Assembly: GCF_020921035.1 (NCBI RefSeq)
Contig: NC_063157.1
Span: 24,445,015-24,509,014, forward strand
Length of the DNA stretch: 64,000 bases
From: Rhodamnia argentea
Taxonomy: Eukaryota; Streptophyta; Magnoliopsida; Myrtales; Myrtaceae
Direction of reading: 5' to 3'
This document shows, one piece after another, positions 56,881 to 64,000 of the stretch. The position numbers and the translations under genes are program-made. How positions within the stretch are numbered: the stretch's first letter is position 1; each line of letters opens with the position of its first letter. The notes below the pieces were generated by a model. The model was not told the origin of the DNA and made no database searches. It saw nothing but the letters and a program-made list of their open reading frames with translations.

Positions 56881-58719
56881 TTTGGGCAAAAGGATCAAAT
56901 TCTTTAGGAGAGTTTTAGGGAAATGCACTACATTTCCATGGTTCTCCAAAGTCGCTTATCCTAGCAGGTCCGTCGGAGCTTTGCACTTTACCATTTTCAA
57001 AATGTTAATGTACTTTGTTCTTGTAATTTTGCTCTTGCTAAACTTTCGAAATTTCGATGAGGCCAGATCCGATGGCCGGTGACCTTAGGTGAGGTTGGCC
57101 AATGCAGATCGGGTTCGTCAATGAAGCTTCAAGATTTTTTTCTCTATAAAAAAAAATAGTTAAATCCTTCACAAGCATAGTTTTTATTTAACCCCAAATT
57201 GCTTCTCAATACTCTTTTAAATTACATTTTACAAAGCACTATTCTCATTTAGAAAAAACCGTTTTACTCCTTTACATTTCCTCAAAGGCTTTTCTCAAAA
57301 GCCTTCCCAACAGCAGTGTGTAGGTCTTTATCTGTCCTCAATACAGACCTTACATAGAAGAGAGGAGAGGACCATCAATAGAAGCAACATAGATTCCACT
57401 TTTCAGGTTTTATCTCGAGCACGTGCTAAGACACAAGCAACCACTAAAAAAAAAAAAAAAAACAAACAAACAACTTTGGTTATTGGGCTAAACGAAATTA
57501 TCTTGTATTAGTCATTTATTGCCATGAGACTAAATTGGCATCTGAATCACTTACCTACTTAAAATCTGATTATCTAATCTGCAGCGATCGTAAAACTTGA
57601 ACTTGAGGATCACGATTACGGTAAAGCATCAAACTCGGTTAAGGTTTGTGCTTGCACTGACTAATCGGGCTTGGCAAGATGCCATTTCCAACTGTATGTT
57701 GGAGATAGATAACATTCGAATAATCGTAGGAAGCATCATTGTCCAACATCCTTAAGAAATCTTCCAAGCAGAAATCAATTGGATGCCATTTATCATGCCT
57801 CACGACATCGAATTACAATCTCCAAACTTAACACTTCAACATAGATGCCACAATTGGTTTCGAAGGTAGAATCAAGTTCTACCAACTGTAGGAAGCATCG
57901 CTAGGTGCTTTCCAAGTCCAAAGAACCCTTAACCCACCTTACTTTATAAAAATTTCCGAAATCTCTCTACTTTATATCGCTTTTAACCGTCTCTCCAGCA
58001 CGAACTTTTAAATTATCATCAACTTTGTAAAGAAACCTTTTGTCCCCCAATTTAAAAAGTGTTTTTACAGTGACTAGTATGCCTATATTTTCTTAAGGTG
58101 GAAGCGGAGGCTTCAATCGCGGGATCTTGAAGCCATTGAAGCCCCGGCCATTATAATTCAAATGTTCAATACTTTGGTTTCCCATTTGAACTATGGTAAG
58201 CACTGTAGGGGTGTAAAAAATCCTGAACCAATCCAACCCGACCTGTACCTTCAGTTCGGATTGCAACATACACGTACCCATATATTTCGACTCGGTTCGG
58301 ATATCACAAAAATCCGAACTTAGACGAATGATTGACCCCCTAATAAGCAGGTTAGGCCATCATAACTTGACCACACCCCACCTCAATGCTTAAGAAAATA
58401 CAGAATCTGTAGATGTGGGCTTGATCGCGGCATCCACTTGGAGTATAACTTATCTTTCTTTATCATTTCTTTCCTTCTATAAAAAGTTTCTTATTTCTAA
58501 TATGTTAATTCAGAGCATATGCCTCCTAATTTGACAAGCGCCACAACACCATTCTTTTGCCCTTTCTTTGCCAGGCACATGGTGCTCCTGTACATCTCAT
58601 TTAACAATGTGAGAGAAATTTGAGGAGGCTCTGTATTGTTGTACAAGCAGGAGTGTCCATTCAAAAAGAAAATCTCATTTAGCAATGCTGCATTAGTTCT
58701 GACAAACAAGATTCTGCTC
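56881..58719. other. intergenic, no gene recognised
   Basis: Poly-A near 57446. Possible hAT-type ends TAGGGGTGT (58206) and ACCCCCTA (about 58342) occur but without matching flanks. No gene is seen. Confidence 0.3.
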
Positions 58720-59740
58720 ACCCAGAAAAGAAAATCTGAGAATCAATACTTTCTTTTCATATTAGCTTCAAGTTCTATCTCAAATGAAGTCCTACAAAGA
58801 CAAATTGTACAAACTAGATTTGGAGACACTGTACCAATGAAGTGAAGTAAAAAGTGCATCATCTCCTATCAATGTTCCCTGATCAGAAGGTACCCACCAC
58901 CTTCACTGGAAAAGCCTCATCTTCTGGGTACTAAGCGATTGGATTAGCTACTAATAGGTCTGGAAGATCAAGAATGCCTTCCAGATTGGCGGGAAGGCAA
59001 AAAGTTGTGCCTTTCCATGAGGCTGCGAATTGTCCGACCAATCGTCTGATACCCGTCCATTGTCAAGCACTGCCTTCCATTTGGATCGAACTACAGTGGG
59101 GAAGACAATAATCATCAACATAAAAAAGGTTCTGATAAAACAATGACATGTACTTCTAAAGGCAAATACCACATGAAACTTAATCAAGATATGATTTTCT
59201 ATAATCACCTTTGGGGCATGAACTCTCCAATATGCACATCCTACTCATATTTGTACCTGCATTATTCGTGGATTGTGGGTCTAGTGAGAAGATGGGTGAA
59301 CAATGAGCTCCAACAATCACAAACAAAAATGCCACCAAGTTTGGGATTTGTTCACATCGAGGCGTCGCTGTTTTCTGGACGATGTAGCTTTGCTCTGATG
59401 CATCTGAGGACGCTATAAAGTTCCATTTCCTTATTATGATTCGACTAGGACTTATCCGACTGCTACAGTTTTCATGAAAACCAGTGGATACTTATCACGC
59501 CGTCCCATAAGCAACCTAAACTCTCATCAAGCTACACAAGCATTTCAGCTTGAATGAGAGAGACCAGCTCATTTTTTCATCTGAGAAATGGTCTTCGCTT
59601 CAGGAAGAAGTTGCTTTGACCTGATTAAGGAGCCATTCTTCTGAGCAACAGCCTGTACAATTAGACCATATCCCAAATCCCAAGGTCATGTGGCCCTTTG
59701 TACAACAACAACAGTAATTCCACTTTCGTGCTGCAATTAA
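58720..59740. repeat. duplicated segment, HDA8 3' region (copy 2)
   Basis: Collinear with 34137-35290. HDA8 exons 1 and 2 are missing. Their place (59750-60030) is taken by unrelated text that resembles a decayed retroelement (AAGCGTGAGGAGGGG...). Confidence 0.8.
58880..59094 (-). pseudogene. HDA8 exon 3 pseudogene
   Basis: The minus strand begins at the exon-3 splice site with TTCGATCCAAATGGAAGGCA as in HDA8, but then lacks roughly 85 bp that encode the GGRILIVQEGGYHVTYSAYC stretch. It also has further small indels toward the C-terminus. There is no exon 1 or 2, hence no catalytic centre. Confidence 0.85.
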
Positions 59741-60319
59741 TGCTAATCTTTTTTGGGGCTTTCATAGATTAAGAAAGTCCAACCGAAAAACTTAAACTTT
59801 TAAAACAGTTGGGAGTGATTCCACGAAATCTCACATAATATCAGAGTAGAGGTTCTGAGTTTAAATGTTCTAAGGCCCATTTTACCTCTGCAATTAAATG
59901 TGTTCACGCTTAGTACTAGGCAAAAATACCATATTAAGCGTGAGGAGGGGTGCTAGAGGAATTAATTATTAAATCACACCTCCACCTATCGGATGAAGCT
60001 TTCAGAACTGTTGGCAATGATCCTACAAAATCTCACAGAGGAGAATAAGATTGTGGTGATACTGAAAGATATCTAAGGCATATAATTTTGAAGAAAAAGG
60101 AACACACTCAGCATGTGTTGGATAAGCAGAAGGTTTTATTCCAATTTTAGATACAGAACTGTGCTATGATATGTGTTTAGCAACATATAGGTGAGCTTCA
60201 TCATCCATGTTCGCCCAGTTGTGGTGATACATGCTCATTTCTACTCGGACCCTAAGACAGCCCTTCGACGGTGATTGTATGACGACTTATATCCTCATCA
60301 AGAAGTGGCTGAAGATTTT

Positions 60320-61830
60320 TCATCCTCGACGTGAGAAAGTGGCTGGATGGTTCCTTGGTGAAGTATTTGTCGATGCCCCGGGTCCAGGCTCCGCAGACTT
60401 AAAAAGTGCCAGGGAGGCAAGTTTGTCAACAGCCTCAAAAATCTTTGGCAGGGATTCTGCAATGTCGATAGGCAGCGCAGCAACAGCAGTAGCTGGTATC
60501 ATTTTCAGGGGATCCGTGCCTTCCCACGAGCCCGAAATGAGCGGCTACTTAAGTTCTTTGGAAGCCGCCTTAGCGTTAGCTAGATGGGTACCGACCAAAG
60601 TCAATGGTTGAGTCATTTTCCGAATGGCTGATGCTATTTCATTCAAGCAATTGCCAGACTCCCCAGAATTATCTTCATGCAGGGTTCTTGAATTTTCCTT
60701 GAGATATTGGCCGGCACCTGTACATGTATTCGGCGAGTCATTTCATCGACATAGCTCAAACCGAGTTCATAGCCTATAATAGGGACGACTCATCTGGGAG
60801 ATGGGTATACAATCTAGGAGAACTACCAAAGTTTATGGTTCAAAGATTTAATCAAGTCAAGTGTCTGGTTTCTGCAAAGAGTTGCACATAAGACTGCTTC
60901 TTTTAGAGTACTATACTGGCAACGGACCCAGGCATTGGAGTGGAGATAGCCATCGAGAGCTTCAATCTTGTACGCGCACTGATGAGTTAGAGTTCCAATT
61001 TGTAGATGATGCTCCCAAGGATGACAAAACCGGAATTGACCATGACAAGGTTCCCATCTTGCTAAATTCGCCTGCAAAGAAGTGGAATCAGATTGGCCTT
61101 AAATCTGATCCAGGAAGTAGACATAAAGAACTTGTCTAATTACCGGCGTCTCTTCCTTGTCTATGGTCATCAACACAGTTTTGATATGCTTGAAGAGAAG
61201 ATCTGCCGTCGATGTCAGATCGCACATCATCTGATAGTCTGAATTACTTATCTCTAAATCCTGTAAGGTAAGGCTTTGCCGGTCCGTGTCTATTCCCCAG
61301 TGAAGCTCATTAGTGAGTAATTTTTCGAATTTAACTGAAACCGTCTAGGAAAAACCCGAGTTTGTCCATGTTCATGGCGATCAGATCGTGAAGCTGCTCG
61401 CTGCTCCAAACCAGGCAAATGCAGATGCAAACGACGATGGCGGGGCAACTGCTGAGAATGATTGTCGATACTCTTTGGAAGGTCGTAATGACCACCTGAT
61501 TCTCTTGATAACCGGATACAGATATCGAGCAGAAATTCGGATTGAACACTATGATGAGCCCATAATCGTGCCTTGCCTACATTTTAGGAAGAAATCTCGC
61601 AAATGGCGCCAGAGTAGCTTCACAACACCGAAAATATAACTTAATTGCCCTAGGATGTTGGGGACACGGCCAGTTTCTTCTTTAGCAAGACAAACCTATT
61701 TTGAAGACAAAGAATGCTAGCAGTATCGGCTCCATCGTTGCTCGTAATAGAATCGCGACAGCTCCAATTCCTACGACAGCTCCAATTCCTAGAGCAGCAG
61801 CTACACTAGTTGCTAACATGGTATTTATTG
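60320..61830 (-). pseudogene. ALMT pseudogene 3 (no first exon)
   Basis: Homologous to exons 2-6 of the ALMT genes. Exon 2 is about 61830-61696 (AAALGIGAVVGIGAVAILLR, then EPILLAFFVFK). Exon 3 is about 61600-61345 (FCSISVSGYQENQ, CLVWSSEQLHDLIAMNMDKLGFFLDG). Exon 4 is near 61260-61145, exon 5 near 61070-60930 (ANLARWEPCHGQFRFCHPWEHH) and exon 6 near 60720-60320. Exon 6 has an in-frame TAG (AAG-TAG at about 60547), and exon 5 frames are shifted. Sequence from 61855 on is a MITE, and exon 1 with the promoter is absent. It most resembles pseudogene 1, from which it was duplicated with part of HDA8. Confidence 0.85.
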
Positions 61831-61854
61831 CTGGCCTTTACACGTGACATTTAC

Positions 61855-62290
61855 GGTGCGAATGATAATCTATCTGCTTCTCTATTTTTCTATTCCCGAG
61901 AACAGGTTTGGAACATAAGTTTATTTGGTAAAACAATTTTACTTTTCTATTTTTGGGACAAATTTTTAGCCTAGAAATAAATTTGGAATAGAAATGAGAA
62001 TTTTTTACTTTTCTATTTCTGGAACAAAAACAGAAATAAGAATTTTTCTTATCAATTACTCCCCTCTCTCTCACATCCTCGGTCGCCGGCCATTAGCTGA
62101 TCTCAGGTCCTCCGGTATCCAATCACTAGCCACCATTCTCCAATCCTCGGCTGACAACCGTAGAAATTTTATACTGTTATCAAACGAATTTTTATTTCGA
62201 GAACATAAATTTTGTGTTGTTATCAAACATGTTTCTCTACTCAAAAACTCGTTCAAGGAATAAAAATTAGAAAATTATATTTATGGCCGA
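61855..62290. mobile_element. Tourist-like MITE, truncated
   Basis: The left end GGTGCGAATGATAATC, followed by TCTATTTTTCTATTCCCGAGAACA, resembles the inner and terminal text of the MITE at 45019-45535. The right end is not recognisable. It abuts the broken end of ALMT pseudogene 3. Confidence 0.4.
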
Positions 62291-62672
62291 AATAGCTTTC
62301 GGAAACAGAAGGTCTATCATTAATCCAATTCAAGCTCATCCTTTGACACAATGTGTTCGCAGCATTTAAGACCAAGAGCTCTTTTTTTTTTCCTTTCTTT
62401 TTTAAGGCAACCATTGTTGTCCTGTTGCAACACTGATGGACTTCTTCTATTTTCAAGGAATTTTGACCGACGAACTATGCCCCATCCCCAATTTCTAACA
62501 ATGGTTAATACTAACTAGCCGTGTTTAATTTTTACCCAAGATAGGATAAAGTCGGATAAAAAGGCTACGTTTGGTCGTCCAAATTTCTAGTTAGGATAGG
62601 ACTGAATATGATAGAATAAGAAATTCACATATTTTTCCATACTATATCTATTGTTTGGTGAACTACAGATTT

Positions 62673-63048
62673 GGGAAAAGTATACTAGAAGTGCCATAAT
62701 TTTTGTACGGCGTTCACTTGAGTGCCATAACTTTTAAAACGTTCACTTAAGTGCCATAACTTTCAAAAATCGTTCACTTGAGTATCATGTTGTCGTGGCA
62801 CGCCGGAAAGCTGACGTGGCACGCCGGAAAAGTTATTGTAGCACGCCGGAAAGCCGACATGGCATACCGGAAAGTTACTGTAGCATGCCGGAAAAGTTCT
62901 TGTAGTACTCAAGTGAACGATTTTACTTCGACATAGCACTCAAGTGAATGATTTTTGAAAGTTATGGCACTTAAGTGAACGTTTTGAAAGTTATGGTATT
63001 CAAATGAACGCCGTACACAAGTTGTGGCACTTCTAGTGTACTTTTCCC
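62673..63048. mobile_element. Mutator-type MITE with 9-bp target duplication
   Basis: The ends GGGAAAAGTATACTAGAAGT and inverted GGGAAAAGTACACTAGAAGT continue as arms of over 60 bp (GTACGGCGTTCACTTGAGTG). They are flanked by TACAGATTT (62664-62672) and TTCAGATTT (63049-63057), matching at 8 of 9. The centre has 3-5 short repeats of GTGGCACGCCGGAAAG. No coding. Confidence 0.85.
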
Positions 63049-63057
63049 TTCAGATTT

Positions 63058-64000
63058 AAAGTCGGATAACCAGAACAAGGCGCGGCTAAGAATGACTATA
63101 TTTTACTGAAACATTTGAATGCTTTAAAAATTATTCCATGATGAGTTATGATGAGTGAGCTATTATTGAGCAGAGGTTTGTGTCATCTAAATTCGAGCAC
63201 AACATTAATGGAGCAGACCCCATATAATCGAGGGTCTTGATTTGGAATCGAATCCTTTGAGAATGACCCGCTGACCTTGCTTGTTGTCTTATCGAGTGAG
63301 TAAACAAATGCTAATCAATTTAATTATTATGCCTTCTTTCTCAAGTTGAAGATGCACTCATGCAGCTTGTCCAATAGAGCCTCGAGATCCCTTTTGAAAT
63401 TCGATGATCAATCTCGAGTTCTTCATAACAGGTCAATGCCTCTTTTAAATGTTGAAAATATTCAAGTGGTTAAAGAACGGGGGACATGATCTAATATCAC
63501 ATCAAACAATCGATTAAAAAACAATGTCATAGAGATACCCAACTTTGCGATCGTAGACCCAGCTAGCATCGTCGGGGAGGCGGCCACACTTGATAGTCGC
63601 CACCACTGGAGAGGTAGCCCCACCGTTAGAGAGGCAGCCCGGTATGGCGGAGAGGCAACCAAATGCGGAGGAGAGGTAGTGGTTGTGAGAAAAACTCGAT
63701 TTTCCTTGTGTTTACTCTCTTTAGCAATTCTATTTTGGAATATCCCATCCCCGCTCCCGGGATTTTTTTTTATCCCGGCCATATCTCGTGTATCCTCCTT
63801 TTATCATGTCCTAGATAGCTGTCAAACACAAAATAGGATAAAACATATCAAATCCTGACTTATATCCCGACAACCATCAACCAAAGTATATATAGCCCAA
63901 ATGCAAATATTACATGAAGAAGGTGGGACGAATGTGGATAAAATTTCTTATATTCATGGCATAAAAGCTACTTTCCTCAAAAAAACAAATTCTTTAAATT
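63058..64000. other. right edge of the window, no gene recognised
   Basis: An open frame at 63462-63782 on the minus strand is Ala/Ser/Pro-biased and has no recognised domain. Text at 62540-62640 and 63780-63860 (TAGGATAAA, GGATAGGA) hints at a larger foldback element around the Mutator-type MITE, but its ends could not be set. Confidence 0.3.

Noticed and set aside
58206-58342. Possible small hAT-like element (TAGGGGTGT ... ACCCCCTA)
   Set aside because: The flanking 8-mers do not match and the interior shows no family resemblance beyond the first bases.
63462-63782. 106-codon minus-strand frame
   Set aside because: It has biased composition with no recognised motif. It lies in a region that looks like decayed foldback repeat.

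Overview
This is nuclear DNA from a flowering plant, most likely a woody eudicot. All intact genes are plant families: CLV3-type CLE peptides, a plastid-editing-type PPR protein, type II ribosomal protein S15a, a TMK receptor kinase, a plant class II histone deacetylase (HDA8 type) and an ALMT anion channel. They have GT-AG introns and lie in AT-rich intergenic DNA full of plant MITEs and LTR remnants. The species cannot be fixed from sequence alone.

Layout. 0-8 kb: an intronless LEA-2/NHL-type membrane protein gene on the minus strand (1301-1984), with a TATA box and ACGT motifs upstream, then a field of MITEs (Tourist-like, hAT-like, Mutator-like). 8-12.5 kb: two three-exon CLE genes of CLAVATA3 type on the plus strand (8386-8912 and 12049-12484), separated by a 37-38 bp minisatellite. 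13.4-14.9 kb: a dead copy of an E-class PPR gene. 17.4-19.5 kb: a type II S15a (uS8) gene behind a cluster of TGGGCC site II motifs. 19.5-24.2 kb: a long stretch with no recognisable gene. 24.5-28.4 kb: a second copy of the 11.6-16.8 kb block. Here the PPR gene is intact (probable CLB19) and the CLE gene is gutted. 29.1-32.1 kb: a TMK-type LRR receptor kinase. 34.3-37.3 kb: HDA8. 37.9-43.2 kb: an ALMT pseudogene split by a 3.5 kb solo LTR. 49.3-51.5 kb: an intact six-exon ALMT gene. 58.7-61.8 kb: a decayed second copy of the HDA8-ALMT block. The remainder is repeats.

The main story is two segmental duplications with complementary decay. In the CLE-PPR duplication each block keeps one working gene: block A has the CLE gene, block B has the PPR gene. 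The CLE copy in block B was lost through two deletions whose ends carry short microhomologies. In the HDA8-ALMT duplication HDA8 stays intact only in the first block, and both linked ALMT copies are broken; a third ALMT between them is intact. The two CLE genes encode peptides with the CLV3 core and C-terminal extension but different residues at positions 2, 5 and 10. Such close CLV3 paralogues may act redundantly or in compensation in meristem size control (inference). No tRNA, rRNA or CRISPR feature was recognised.
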